Below are positions 1 through 18,264 of a stretch of DNA of 64,000 nt, one piece after another. Source of the DNA: Amoebidium appalachense. Its lineage: Eukaryota; Ichthyosporea. The stretch's first letter is position 1. Each line of letters opens with the position of its first letter. The notes under the pieces are model-generated. The model made no database searches and had not been told where the DNA came from. It saw only the letters and a program-made list of their open reading frames with translations. Location: contig CAVNZM010000011.1 in assembly GCA_963693365.1 (NCBI GenBank), forward strand, positions 2,232,001-2,296,000, in the 5' to 3' direction. The position numbers were made by a program, and so were the translations under genes.

Positions 1-155
1 CCCCCGCCGCCGTAAACCATAAACGTACGAAGACACCGGCAACAATCACCCTGCAAGGTCACACCCACCCACAGATTTTGTAACCCAAATTCCCCCTTTC
101 CTCCCCCCCCCCCCCCTTTTTTTTTTTTTTTTTTTTTTCTCCCTCCCCTCAACAG

Positions 156-2037
156 AACACGGATCTGAGTGAGGTTGAGGCCGTGCGCAAGCGGCCACTT
201 CGTATCCGGTTCAATGCTGATACGAGCCAGAGCATGCGGTGGGAGTTTAGGCCCCAGCAGGCAGAGATCAGACTGGTGCCTGGAGAGAGTGCTCTGGCAT
301 TCTACACGGCATACAACCCTACAGACGAGCCTATTATTGGTATGGATGGGTGGGAAGGGGGGGGGGGGGGGGGGGGGATTGGTGGGTGGGTGGGTGAGTG
401 GGTGTGTGTGGGTGAATGGGGGTGGTGGAGGGGGGGGGGGGGGGGGGGGGGGGGGGATGGCGTTGGGGGGTGAGGGGAGGGGGGGGGGGGAGGGGGGAGG
501 GAGGTTGATTGTTGAGGCAGTGTGAGGTTGGGCTTTTGGGATGATGAGATCATAGCCCCTGGCTTGCATTCTGCATCGTGTTATCCGTTTGTTCTTGTGT
601 ACTTCGTACTTTTTGACGCATTCAAACCCCCCCCCCCCCCCCCCCTTTCTCCCTGAGGATGGGCTCTGCTTATGACGCATACTGTGCGTATGGCTGATGT
701 TGCATACTTGAATGTTTGCCTTTGCATGTGTCCTTCGTGTATGCGTACTTCGTACCGTGTTCCGCATTCAACCCCCCCCCCCCCCCCCCCCCCCCCTCCC
801 CTCCCTTGCCTTCCCGAATGATGGGCTCTATATATGCTGCATACTCTGTTTGCTTTCATTTTGTGTGTGACGCATTCTAACCCCACGTCCCCTCCCCCCC
901 CCCCCCCCCCCCCCCCCCCCGGCTGATGTTGCATACTTGATGTTTGCCTTTGCATGTGTCCTGCACCATGCTTCTCGTCTTGTATGCGTACTTCGTACCG
1001 TGTTCCGCATTCAAACCCCCCCCCCCCCTTCCCCCCCCCCGTCTTTTGTTCCCCATTTCGCATCCCATCCCCTTTATATCCGTCCTTGTTTTCTCCTTTA
1101 TTTTTTTTTTTTTTTTTTTTTTGTTATTGTTGTTGTTTTGGGGGGGACGGGAGGAGGGGGGGTTTGTAATTCTACTTCGTGTGGAGGCATGTGGTCTCCC
1201 TTTCCCCGCCTCCACCCATCCACTTTCCTTTAATGGCTGTGTTTGTGAGTGCGCGGCTGGTTGCCATGTACATGTGAACTTCTACGTGCACGTGCTCAGC
1301 CACGTGGACGTGGACGCATGCGGCATGTGCCCTTACACACATCTGCAGGTCACCCTGGGCCCTAGGGGCGTACCTGCTCACATGTGGGCACTTACACGGC
1401 ACCCCCACATGCAGGCATTAGCACGTACAACGTGATCCCTTTCGAGGCCGGCCAGTACTTCAACAAGATTCAATGTTTCTGTTTCGAGGAGCAAAGGCTC
1501 AACCCCAAAGAACAGGTCGACATGCCTGTGTTCTTTTACATCGACCCGGAGTTTGCACAGGACCCGCAGATGGCAAAGGTGGGTGGGTGCCACGTGCGCA
1601 CGTGCACTCCCAAGTGCATGCACACACGTCTTGCTTTTTGGATGAACTCTACAGCGTGTACAAACAATGTTTTTGCCTGTGATAAAGCACAGTATATCTC
1701 TCGTTACCATGTTCTTTTAACTTTATACAGCTGATTGCTTTTTTTTTTTTGTTTTGTTCCTACACAACCCACACAACACCCGTGTGCTTGCATATGCGCA
1801 CAAATACACATGCATGGTCACGTGCCCCGGCCCAAATTTTTGCATCTCTGGTGGATACTGGCTTTACTTAGTAGAAGCACAAGAGGGAGAGATGGGGGGA
1901 GCAATACACACATCTGTATACACACAGAGAGGGGGGGGGGGGGGGGGGAGGGAGCGGATGTGCAACACAGGCATCGAAGAAATGGCACGCAGCCACGCTC
2001 TGCTCTTCTTTTCGACTCTGACACCTGCCCCTCCCCG

Positions 2038-2075
<38 letters not shown>

Positions 2076-2217
2076 TCTCTCTCTCTCACTCTCTTTGCAG
2101 GTGCACACCATCACGCTGTCCTACACGTTTTTCGAGTCCAAGGCCTTTGACTATTCAAAATGGTCGGCAGCAATGCCGGCACCACAGGCCGCAGCTGCTG
2201 CCCCGGCAGCTGCATAG
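156..2217 (+). CDS. COX11: Cytochrome c oxidase assembly protein COX11 (3' part, three exons)
   Basis: COX11 is a mitochondrial inner-membrane copper chaperone that delivers Cu(I) to the CuB site of cytochrome c oxidase subunit 1. Visible exons are 156-339, 1415-1578 and 2101-2217 (TAG stop). Phases close: IIG joins ISTYN, and MAK joins VHTITLSY. The conserved core is complete: [48 protein letters not shown], the copper-binding CFCFEEQ, then [18 protein letters not shown] and LSYTFFESK. The C-terminus carries a short Ala/Pro tail after the family's usual end. The N-terminal targeting peptide and single membrane segment lie upstream of the window; the first visible exon opens at a cag acceptor at 151-155. 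Intron 1 holds poly-G near its donor and an array of short dispersed repeats with C tails; intron 2 has a C run just before its acceptor. The family assignment is secure. Confidence 0.95.
557..1050 (+). repeat. Array of dispersed repeat R1 units with poly-C tails (COX11 intron 1)
   Basis: About four related units sit in tandem. They share pieces such as GATGGGCTCTGCTTAT, TTGCATACTTGAATGTTTGC, TGCATGTGTCCT, GTACTTCGTAC and CGCATTCAA, and each runs into a C homopolymer of about 15-28 nt. Related copies occur near 25606-26015 and 33086-33250, both in CCT1 introns. The unit at 557-645 and the one at 33130-33200 match almost base for base over about 65 nt. No coding capacity is seen. Confidence 0.7.
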
Positions 2218-2400
2218 CCTATTTTTAGCTTGTGTGGTTATTTTTGGCCCCACTCGATTGTTTTAGCCCATGTTGGCCTCTATGGTATAAGCAAGTAAAA
2301 GAAGATTAGCAAGCGTGACTTGGCAGAGTTGCGAGAGTGCTGTTTAAAAACCATTATATATATTTGTTCCTTTATCAATTTCTTCAATTTCCTTTTTTCT

Positions 2401-2435
<35 letters not shown>

Positions 2436-3605
2436 AAAATAGTGCCAGTTTACTGGTGTGTGTGTGTTTAGAATTCAGCTTTATTCTTTAGTGAGTTTCC
2501 CTTTTCTCGCTGTGATAAATGAATAAGGTTAGGGACTTGCGGCCTGCGGGTGTTGTTCATGCAGGCACAGATTTTTGGACAGTTCTGTGTGATGATGCCC
2601 TGGCATTGGTATGCTGTGGTCAGGTAATGATTGGCTTGCTGATCGATATTCTGCAGCAAGAAGTCCACAGCACGTAGGACATATTCGTCTAGGGGCCGGT
2701 CCCCTATACCCTTCAGATATGAACATGGAAGGCCATTTATAAACAGCCCGGGTATCTCTGTTCAACCTCCTGCATGCCTTTGTTCATCCCGTTGTTGATG
2801 CCCTTCTGTTGCCTCTGCCCACCCGGTTGCTGCCCTCCCTTATCCCCCCTTCCCCCCCCCCCCCCCCCCCCCCCCCCCCTTCCCACCCACAAGCGACCGC
2901 GCGCACACGCGAACATGTATACGCTCCACAATATGTATAATATCATATTATGACCGTGCGCGCGCTTACATACACACTGAAAATACTTCACGTACACACT
3001 ACACTCGTGCACACAATCATTCCTGTGATCACACCACACACATACACATACACAGAACACATTGTGCATGCAGACGTACACATACACACACACGCACACA
3101 CACACACACACACACAAGACGTGGAGGGGGGGGGGGGGGGGGGAGGGGGGAGGGGGGGGGGGGGGGGGGGGGGGGGGGTCAACTAAGGGCCACCCGATCC
3201 ACCTAGAGCTCAGAACACCAGCCACTGGATAGCACATTTTTGTAGTACCATCATGCCCATGTAGGAAACTCAGACGTAAGCTTTATTAAGGATGTCCGTT
3301 CGGAACGCACTTTCGAAAATATGCTGGCGGCTATGCCCATGCAATTTTTAATTGAACACTGTGCATGTTTTTAGAATCCATCCTTGATCACATATTGCAT
3401 CCAGATCCAATACGTAGATAGCAGCATGTACCTTCATACATACAAAAACTTGACCGCGACGCAAGCAACATACATACAGTATATTAGTCCTACTTCAAAA
3501 GATCACACATCCACTGTCCCACGCCAAAAAAAAAGAAAGTGCCTTGAAAGATACAGTGTGCGTGTTCGTTGGGGGGGTGGTGGGTGGGTGGGTGGGTGGG
3601 TGAGT

Positions 3606-3641
<36 letters not shown>

Positions 3642-3862
3642 ATTGGTTGTGTGTGTGTGAGAGGGGGGGGGGGAAGGGGAGAGGGGGGAGGGGGGGGGGG
3701 GGAGTGTGTGGGGCCAGCGAGGGTCCGGAGAAGGGTCAGCAGAAGGAGGAAGAGGTCGAAAGAAAAAAAAAAAAACTCAAACCCGCTCTACTATCCTCAG
3801 TCCAAATAAAACCACTCTTGCCAATCATTGATTTGCATTAAATTTTAAACTGATGATAAAGC
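2218..3862. other. Spacer between COX11 and the minus-strand gene
   Basis: The spacer holds a G34 run at 2401-2434, a C run near 2850-2878, a short (CA)n at 3079-3116, and a nearly pure G block at 3124-3178. Further poly-G with GGGT repeats lies at 3570-3705. It has no AATAAA close to the COX11 stop; a plus-strand AATAAA lies near 3805. One protein-like minus-strand frame (2468-2757) is listed separately. Confidence 0.6.
2468..2757 (-). CDS. Possible terminal exon of an unidentified minus-strand gene
   Basis: An open frame of about 96 codons runs on the minus strand from a cag acceptor-like site (2760-2758) to a TAA at 2470-2468. It contains pieces such as GLFINGLPCSYLKG, DEYVLRAVDFLLQN and ANHYLTTAYQCQG. 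Unlike most frames here, it is free of simple repeats and looks protein-like, but I recognise no family and see no upstream exon that joins it. It could be the last exon of a small gene, a degenerate pseudogene, or chance. It has no start codon of its own near the 5' end, so it would need splicing. Confidence 0.2.
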
Positions 3863-4275
3863 TCACGTTTCATCGGACTCCACGTGCAAAGGTACCTCCT
3901 CCATCTCATCCTCCTCTCCATCATTGTTCTGCACCCGGAGAATTCGCACCTCAAATTTACCCTCCTCTAGTGCGCTACTGATTGCTTCATAATCGATTTC
4001 GTCCACCGCGGTATCGGATGTGACGTCATGTGGTTCGGGTTGCTGCACCTGTGAGGGGTTAAACGGGAAGTGTTAGTGGATTGGTGAAGAATTAGGTTGC
4101 GGATCGAGGTACGCACATCTTGCCGGGTGCTAGACTACTGTAAGTATGCGAGAAGAATGTCAGCCTTTGATGTGTGTGTGTTTTTTTCTCCTGGGGTTGT
4201 TTTTTTTTCTTTCTTTTTTTTTTTTTTTTTTTTTTCCCCTTCTTTTTTTTTTTTTTTTTTTTCCCCTAGAAGGAA

Positions 4276-4355
<80 letters not shown>

Positions 4356-5399
4356 GGAGGAAGTGGAAAGAAGAAGGGGGTAATTCGGGGCGGAGAGGAA
4401 AGCCTTGGGGGGGGGGGGGGGGGGGGGGGGGATGGATGGACGGAAGGCTGGAGGAAACACACGTGTACGCGTTGGGGTGTGGGGTTGGTCGCGATAGGGG
4501 CCCGGGGTGGGGGGGTAAGGGGGGTATTGTGTAAAGATCTTCGGAAATGTGTCCCAGCCCACCTACCACACCCTTTCTCATCACTGCTTTTCAACCCCCC
4601 CCCCCCCCCTCCCAAAAACAGACACACACACACCTCCCCCCCCCCCCCCCCCCCCTCCCCCACCCTCCCCTCACACCTAGTTATTCGTGGTACGGAAAAT
4701 ATTAGTGGCCAAGAGTGGAAACCCCAACTCGACTGGCAATGCTCAGAGAACAAAAGAAGACTCAACAAAAACACTTGGTTATAATATCGCATGCATATCC
4801 ACAAAGTACTACTGCTTGCACGCACCTGCATTGGTTGGCCGTACTGCGGCATCACCTCGTCCCACCCCCTCCTCCCCCTCCATCACCCCTTCAGTGTCCA
4901 CCTCCACCCCCCCCTCCACATCGCCCCTCACTGACCCACGTGCCACCCAGTACTCGTTGCCCAGTCGTCCCCACAGCCCAGTTGTGTCGTCATCGCGCGG
5001 TATTTCATCATTTGGTAAAGGCACAATCCTTGTGATTGGTCTGCAGAGATATTTTTAAGGTGTTAATCCGGGTACACTAAGAGCACATCAATTTTCTGAA
5101 ACCCCACACCCAAATTCTCATCTTGTGGGTTTGCTTTCTTCTTCTTCTTCTTCTTTTTGCGCGTGCGCGACGCCGCGGGGGAGCAGGAGGGGGAGGGGGA
5201 AGGGGGGAGGGGGGGGGGGGGGGGGGGGGGGCACATTGCTTCAGCTAGTGTACAAATGTGGCATTCTTCTCATGCCTTTATGCTCCGCCTGAACCTTTAT
5301 CACGTAGCAAGACAACTGGCAGTGAAGAATGATTGGGAGGAGGAAGAGGTGGCGATGGTGGTGGTGGTGGTGGTGTGAGTTTTTTTTCTTTTTTTTTTT

Positions 5400-5451
<52 letters not shown>

Positions 5452-5717
5452 GGGGGGGGTTCGCAGCGAACGCCAAATTGCGTAGATAAATGTTGATGCA
5501 TGACAGAATTGGGGCTAAGAGGACACTGGGACTGCAAAGGGTGCAATAAGAGAACTGTTTCGCTCCCATATTCATGTGTCCGCGCTCACATCTCTGGGCT
5601 AGAGTTGTTCCATGGTGTCCAAGCTACCGAACCGTGACACCGGACACCGTATCGATTTCTTTCTTTCTTTCTTTTTTTTTCTTTTCTTTTCTCTTCTTTT
5701 TTTTTTTTTTTTTTTTT

Positions 5718-5763
<46 letters not shown>

Positions 5764-5977
5764 ATTTATGAGTAATTGTGACTCAGATGTGAAAAGATAT
5801 CTCCAGACCCCCTGTGTTTCTGCCTTCAATGAAAGCAAAACTGAAAATAGATACTCACATTTCAATATCCATGCTGGCCACTTGTGCCGGGGGGGTGACG
5901 AGACTTCGAAAACTGGTTTCCATTCCGCTCCGTGCTGCCTGCAAAGATCTAGATCGATGACAAACGCAGGAGTACAC
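3863..5977 (-). CDS. Unidentified multi-exon protein (two joined exons plus likely terminal exon)
   Basis: Two minus-strand exons join in frame with canonical splice sites: 5977-5859 (cag acceptor, GAAAT|gtgagt donor, phase 2) and 5040-4826 (ctgcag acceptor, GCAG|gtgcgt donor). Together they read SLQAARSGMETSFRSLVTPP, SMDIEIPITRIVPLPNDEIP and RDDDTTGLWGRLGNEYWVAR, then an acidic Gly/Glu/Val-rich stretch. A likely terminal exon, 4048-3863 (cacag acceptor, TGA stop), encodes an acidic tail including DEIDYEAISSALEEGKFEVR. The link between 4826 and 4048 is unresolved. The best middle exon, starting at 4732 (ccag|TC), reaches a TAG right before its own donor, so the protein may end there or a small exon may be missing. 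The 5' end was not found; an open frame continues from 5977 toward 6049. I do not recognise the family. Confidence 0.42.
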
Positions 5978-7418
5978 CTGGCAAAAAATCTTAGTCAGAG
6001 TAATTTCCAAAAGGTAGAGTTTTGTCAGCTGATCATAAACTGTTTTCAAAACTGAAAAATACTAGGTGGATGCTGTTCTGTGAGTGCGCAAGCCTAATAA
6101 ATCGACACAGCAAGCTCCTAAAGCCAACGAATGCACCAAATTTACTTGTGCAAAAGTATCGAGTAACCGCTTTACGGCGACGTGCCACTTTCCCTTTGAG
6201 TACTGTGTCTTCAACGCTCGCTGCGGCCAATCCTACTGCTCATATAACCACCTACCACTCTAAGTACTTTTCATCAGCTATGTGCTCCTCGTTTTTTTCC
6301 CTTTTGTTCTCCCTTTGCTTCTCATGCCGCACACTTCCGTCACCTTTTCTTACCGTTTGACACCGTGCGAGGAATGTGCCATCAGCTCTACTGCTCACTG
6401 GGCATTGGCACATATCAGCCAATCACTGCGTGATTACGGCAAACGAATCCGATTGCTGATGCGCTCCGAGCCAATCGCTGAGGGCTCACCAAAACAACCA
6501 ATCAAATCACTTCCGTTGTTTACAGGCCACCAAACAGCTTGCAAGTTGGATCCCGGTGTCCTACAACTTCACACACTCCCTTTTGTCCAGCTCAGCACAC
6601 GCATGTGCCCACGAGCAACACCTCACATGTACTGCACAGCACAAGGACATGACCTAAGGTGTATCATTCCTTGTTTTTGTCTTTATCTTTCTCTTTAACC
6701 ACCCCTTTATTCACGGCGATAACACTCGAGTATATTTGCAGTCCATGAGGTCCATACCACACCGCGCACCGTCGTTGGATAATCATCAGTCCTGGTGCCT
6801 GTAAGTGGCATCTGTGGCCTGCAGGGTGACGTCACATCCACACTGAGAAATCGCCTGTGTCATCTGTTACGCAAAGATGGATACATACACGTTATGCAAT
6901 GCGATGTTCGCTGCGGCTTTATCACTTTCATCCTTTTTTTCCGCGGACGGTCATCGCTCGCGGGTTGCAAACCAGCCTTCTCAGTCAGACAATACCACAC
7001 ACCATGTATCCCGGGGACCACACCGTGTCCCTCCAACTCAGCACAAACGCCGAAACTGAAGTCAGTTTGTTGTTGTGTTTCAAAGTGGAGGCAACGTTTA
7101 GCATCAGCAACCCGGCCGCGGAACACAGACCCCTAAACAACGAAAGTGGGTGCACATGGTAGTCGTTGCTCCATGTCTGTAAAACCGAGTTCTGTCTGTT
7201 TGGTCAAGATGGTAGGCAACTGGGGGCTAGTAATTACTCATTTATACCGTGTGGGAGTAAGAGGTTGGAAACAGCAGTATAGCATGTGGCCAGGAGGTAC
7301 TTGTTCAAAAATTTGCATTAGGTTGAAAACGAGAATACATTGATTTTGTACGGTTTTATTGGCAAAAATGAAATGATAAATGTTGTAATGTTTAACCCTA
7401 TTACCACAGCTTACTACC
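5978..7418. other. Spacer / divergent upstream region between the minus-strand gene and the PP2C gene
   Basis: This is relatively complex sequence with few simple repeats. It probably contains 5' exons of the minus-strand gene, the promoters of both genes, and a 5' UTR exon of the PP2C gene, because the PP2C start codon lies just inside an exon preceded by a ccacag acceptor at 7404-7409. Several short frames exist on both strands (for example near 6800-7140), but none carries a recognisable domain. Confidence 0.5.
6827..6834. promoter_or_regulatory. CRE-like palindrome TGACGTCA upstream of the PP2C gene
   Basis: This is a perfect 8-bp bZIP/CRE-type palindrome about 590 bp upstream of the PP2C start codon. 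Another copy lies 230 bp upstream of CCT1. TGACGTCA also occurs inside exons and introns in this window, so the regulatory role is an inference. Confidence 0.25.
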
Positions 7419-12598
<5,180 letters not shown>

Positions 12599-13912
12599 GG
12601 GGGGAGGGGGGAGGGGAGAGGGGGGAGGTGTATAAATAGGAGGGGGGGGGGAGGGGGATACAGAGTTGGAGTGCACGTTGGTGGTTGTCAAAAGTGCAGA
12701 AGTCTGAACAAATTTTAGACCATCATGCAAAGTAGAGTGGTATTTTATGGTAACATTTTCTTGTGTTTGGATGGGAGGATTCAGCTGTTGGAAATGGGCT
12801 GCTCAAGGCAGTGGACCTTTGGCGGAAGTCAGGACCTTTTTTGGGGCCCGATCTATTTGCCATGTACTTACATAAGAGGCATGGGCAGTGAGTGAACACG
12901 TGCAATGTGCCTGGAAATGATTGGCTGGCTATCACTCGCATGCGCATGGCTGTAATTTCTGAAAATAAATACTAACAAGATACCGGATTATGGACCCGTC
13001 GACGGCATCGCGAGGCTCAGCTTCAGCTAGCCACATACATCACACGTATTGCCACACCCAGAGTAAAAGTGTACGTACTAAAAAATGGAAGGAGGGAGAA
13101 GAAGCCCATCGTGATCATGAGAGGCGAATTCCCAAAATTGCGCCTGAACTGCAAATGGCTGGCAGCCCGAGTGCGGGTCCCGGACTCAGCGGCACACAGA
13201 TCAGTTGTAAGAGGGGAGGTTGCAATTGGGGTTGGCAAATATGGATATGGTAATGCATAGGGAAAGGTGGGTCGCAGTGGGGGGGGGGGGGGGGGGGGGG
13301 ATAGGGGAGCTATATAGATAGCGCTCCGGGTGGTGCGTGTGTGTCTCCCTGCCAGTGCTAAAATAGTTTTTTGATTTCTTGCTTTGTGTGTGTGTGTGTG
13401 ATGGTGGTTGGGGAAAGGTGGGGGTTATCCCGCAACATTGGGGCGTATGGGGAGAGGGGAGGTGGGGAATCTCACAACAGCCTATGTAGGACAGAGTGGG
13501 GAGGTGAACAAGGGGGAAGGGGGGGAGGAGAATAGCACTAGAGCTGTGTACAATGTTTTTAATGTCAGGGTCTCTGCTGCCCCGAAATCACCGGCCACGG
13601 ATACTACCACCCACCTATGGCTCTCCATGACATGCATCCAATCCCATGGCGGGTATAAAATGGATACCCACTCACAGTGAGCCATTACAAAAATGAAGCA
13701 ACAGGAATGTACACTACCTATACACAAGATGTAGGTGCTCCAACACTCGATAGAGGAAAGCTCACACACACTATGACAGTATTTTTGCTGTGGACTGCTA
13801 CACATGTTCGTTACGTGCATACAGTCTCTTTTATCCACGTATCACTCCTATCCTTCCTCCCGAACATGTCTGCCCCCCTCCCCAACTTGTTCTATTTATA
13901 CTAACTGCTCTA

Positions 13913-13966
<54 letters not shown>

Positions 13967-14029
13967 CTTCCATTTTATTTCTTCTTCTTTTTTTTTTTTT
14001 TTTGCCGACACGGCCCTTTGTGGGGTAGT
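12599..14029. other. Spacer between the convergent PP2C and STI1 genes
   Basis: The two genes converge here. An AATAAA at 12964-12969 may serve PP2C. G runs lie at 12599-12660 and 13279-13300. A C run of about 48 lies at 13917-13965, followed by a T run just beyond the STI1 stop. No gene is recognised. Confidence 0.6.
13975..13980 (-). terminator. Polyadenylation signal AATAAA for STI1
   Basis: On the minus strand AATAAA lies about 50 nt downstream of the STI1 stop codon, a normal spacing for a eukaryotic poly(A) signal. Confidence 0.5.
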
Positions 14030-15156
14030 CTATCCCACACGGATGATGCCGGCACTGACCAGTTTGTTGATCTTCTTCGCCACCGCAGGGTTCTTCAGGT
14101 GGCTGTGTGTGTGTGTGGTGTTGTGGGACGAGGGTGGCAGGGAGGGGGAGGGGGCGATGTGTTCAGTGTGAGAGAGAGTGGAATCCTAAGTCTGGGTACT
14201 ACAGAAATCCCCCCCCCCCCCCCCCCCTGCCCTTTCGCCCTTTTTCCCTGTGGTGGCCACGCCATACCAAGGATGCAACATAGGCACATCAGACACGGAG
14301 TTGCTTGCACCTGACTTGCTCACAGACATGCAGACAAACACATCACTCACCGACAGATACGTGCAGGCATACACAGCATACTCACACACGCATGCGTGCA
14401 CACACACACGTGCGGAAATGCACAAAAGGCTTGCACACGCACGAACACCTATCCACCACACCCACACACCCACATACCCGCAGACGCACATCCACCCACC
14501 CACGCGCCAACGAACCCACCCACACACACACCATGGCGTCAAGCACCACACACACACACACACACACACACACGACTACACACACACACACACACGTACT
14601 CTCTGACTGCTGCCGGGTCCTCTTGCATCTGTGACAGGATGGTCCGCATCACTGGGTCCGCCATGATCTCCTGCTCATACTCAGTCAGCTCACACCCAAG
14701 ACACCCACACACGTACAAATGCATCCCCCCCCCCCTCCCCCCCCCTCCGCCAAACACACACACACAAACCAATACACGCAAAAAAAGCAGAAATGATAAA
14801 AAAAACAACTCACACATACGCACACGCACACACACATCCCCCCCCCCCCCCCCCCCCCCCCTCCCCCACACCGCAAACACCAAAAAACAGACCAAACAAA
14901 ACCAACCAACACACAAACCAACCAGCACCCACCTGCACCTCGGGGTCCTTCAGTGCCTCCTCAGCAATCTGATCCTTCGTCATACTGCTGTGTGCCCTCT
15001 GCATAGCCGCAAGTGTTCTCTGTATCCCCTCCTCAGCCTCCTTGTTTTCCGAATCCAACTTGAGTGCCTGTTCGTATGTCTCCAAGGCTTTACTGTAATC
15101 CTTGAGGAACAGGTGGCAGTTGGCCTTGCGAGAGTAGCCCTTGACTGTGTGTGTGT

Positions 15157-15187
<31 letters not shown>

Positions 15188-16287
15188 GGGGGGGGGGAGG
15201 GGAGGGGGAGGGGGCGAGGTATAAGTGCTAGAAGGGAAGCAACCGTATCACCAGGCTCAGCACGCCTGCATCACTATATGCAACCATGGACAAACACAAC
15301 TACGATTCACTTCTTGTGTATTGGTTAAAAAAACCCATTCCCCATACCAAATTCGGCACTTTGTGTACCCCCCCCCCCCCCCCCCCCCCCGACCCCACAC
15401 CCATTTCAATCTTGAGCATGCTACCTACCGAAGGTGGGGCACATGTCAATGCACTTCTCACAGTCCTTGAGGGCCGTGGGGAACTCTCCCAGCTTCATGT
15501 AGGCCGCAGCACGGTTGCTGTAAAGCACGTGATCCGAGGGGTTCCTGTGGCCACATGTGGTTAGAGAGAAGGGCAGGGGAAGACGGCAGGCAAACCTATT
15601 TTCTTGCAACATATGCACCACAATACGACAGAGGCGGTAGGAGAGGGAGGGTGAGGGGGAGGGAGGGAGGGGGGAAGGGATGGGAGGGAGGGAGGGAGGG
15701 AGAAACGAAAGAAGCATCATGGTAACACCGGAATATCACCATATGGACACGTGAAGAGAACAAATGACGTGGAGTGGAATGACCAAGAAGTATTATCCCT
15801 CTGCTATTCTGCCCCACACCGTGGATGCGCACACAAACCTGCACACCATTGATACCATTGATGCTACACACGCGTCTGCTCCAGTGCATGCTAAACCCAC
15901 ATTTGTGCACGTGCAGACTACAACGTGCCACCCATTCACACCCACCCACCTCTTTATGGCCTCACTGTATGCCTTTACTGCCTCCGGGAAGTTGTTGTTC
16001 TTAAAGAACTCATTGCCCTTTGCCTTTTCTTCTGCTGCCTTCTCTGGGTCGATGTATGCATTAATGCGCTGCTCCTGAAGAAGTTTCTCGGCCTGCACAC
16101 GACGGGGGAAAATAGATGGTCAGAAACACCAAAGATATACACCCCACTCCCCCTCTTTGACCACCAACACCAACACCACCACCATACACCCACAGCACCG
16201 ATAAAACCAATTCTTCCGTTTCTCGTCTTCTCCCACTATTATAGCCTTCGGCGCTACCTCAATCTTCACAGCCATTTGCATGCCGAC

Positions 16288-16339
<52 letters not shown>

Positions 16340-16653
16340 CTGACACCCTCCCTTGTATAAACCCACAAACTATCCTTGCCCCCGATACCCAAACCAAAAT
16401 TACTGTTCCCTTCCACCCCCCCCACCACCCCACCACCACCACCACGCCAAAAAGGAAAAATAAAAATCAATCTTGCGCCCACTAACCCCCTCCCCCCCCC
16501 CACACCCACCCACCCACCTTGATCTGCTTCTCCAGCACGTCCTTGACTCTGTGCTCGGTCAGACTCTTGTTGTACCACTGCACGGCCTTCTCGTAGTCGC
16601 CCTCCTTGAAGTAGCTGTTGCCCATGCGCGCATACGCCCTGTACGTGTGCGTG

Positions 16654-16703
<50 letters not shown>

Positions 16704-17812
16704 TGCACGGTGAAAGAGTGTGAGAACATTAGAAATGGGTTGTTGGCATGACCAGCGTTCATGTGCTCGTGTATCCTTTTTTGCGTGTGAAGTAAAACTC
16801 TAAAAGGAGGGGCAGATGGGCGGGCGGTTCCGAAGAAGGTGGTGGGGCAGGCAGAGAGGGGGTGGGGGTGGGGTGGGGGGAGGGGGGGAAGGGGGGGTAA
16901 AGTAGTAGAATCTTGTATGTGAGGGAGCCCATGTGTGCAATACGTGTGTAATCGTCCGAGGATGTATTCTCAACATGCTATGGTGCTGGTTGCTGCTTAC
17001 AAAAGTGCATATCTACACGCACGTGTGCACATGCAGGATATGTCCGTTCTGTGTCTTCATGTCCCTCAGATCAAACCAGAAACAATGTGTGCCAACAGCC
17101 ATACGTGGGCCTGTGTAACGCCATTTATCAGGGCATGCTGAAATGCAATTTAGAAAACACACACGCTTTCTTGCGTACATGCCCATACATACATAAACCT
17201 ATCTTGCATGGACATGCACACCCGCTTATCACATGCACATGCACACACACACACACGCCACAAACACACACCCACCCACCCACCTGCACACCCAGCTACG
17301 AACACCCACCTCCACCCCCCACCATCCCTACCACCCACCCACCCACCCACACCCACCTCCATCCGCACCCCCTCACCTCCCCACCCACGAACACCCACAC
17401 CCACCCACCCACGCCTGCACACACACACACACACCCGCCCACGCACACACGCACATACTTTGCCATGTTCTTGAAGTCTGCACGGAACTCGTGTCCCAGG
17501 TCGATTGCTTTTTGGCACATCTCCCGGCACTTCTCCATGTCTCCCACCTCAAAGTGCACAGCTGCAAACCCAATCCACCGTCAGCTTTGTTTCTTGCTGC
17601 TAGGCATGTACCCCCCCCCCACCCCCAACCACCTCACACACATACACACTGATGCCCTTAGCAGGCATTTCCTTGTCGCCACCTACCAACCGGAAAAAAG
17701 AAAAACCCAGAAACTATTAACCCCCCCATCCCCCCCTCCCCAAGCGAATCTTCCCCCCCCCCCCCCCCTCTTAAAGGAGGGATAAAAATACGTAAACGTA
17801 CTACTCCTATTG

Positions 17813-17862
<50 letters not shown>

Positions 17863-18205
17863 TACCTGCAGCGTTAGTGCAGTAGAGCATGTTTGTAGGG
17901 TCCAACTCCATAGCTTTTGTATAGTGGGCCAGCGCAGTGTCAAACTGTTTTTTCTTGTATGCCTCGTTGCCTGCCTCTTTTTCCTTTTCCGCATCTTTTT
18001 TCTTCATTTCTTCCTCATCGAGTTCCATAGGGTCATCCTCTGGCTCCGGCTCCGAGGGTTTTGGTTTTTCCTTGGGGGGTTCCTTTGCGGGTTCTTTCTT
18101 CTGTGGCGGGGGGCTCGATGGGGGTGACTGTGTGCCGTTTGAGGCCTTGAGGTTGACACCCATGAGAGCTCCGAGAAGACCGAGCATGCGTGGGTCGCCC
18201 AGCAT

Positions 18206-18264
<59 letters not shown>

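Noticed and set aside
4160-4855. Proline-rich minus-strand frame of 231 codons
   Set aside because: It is the translation of G/C homopolymers; only the short segment near 4700-4732 could be exonic.
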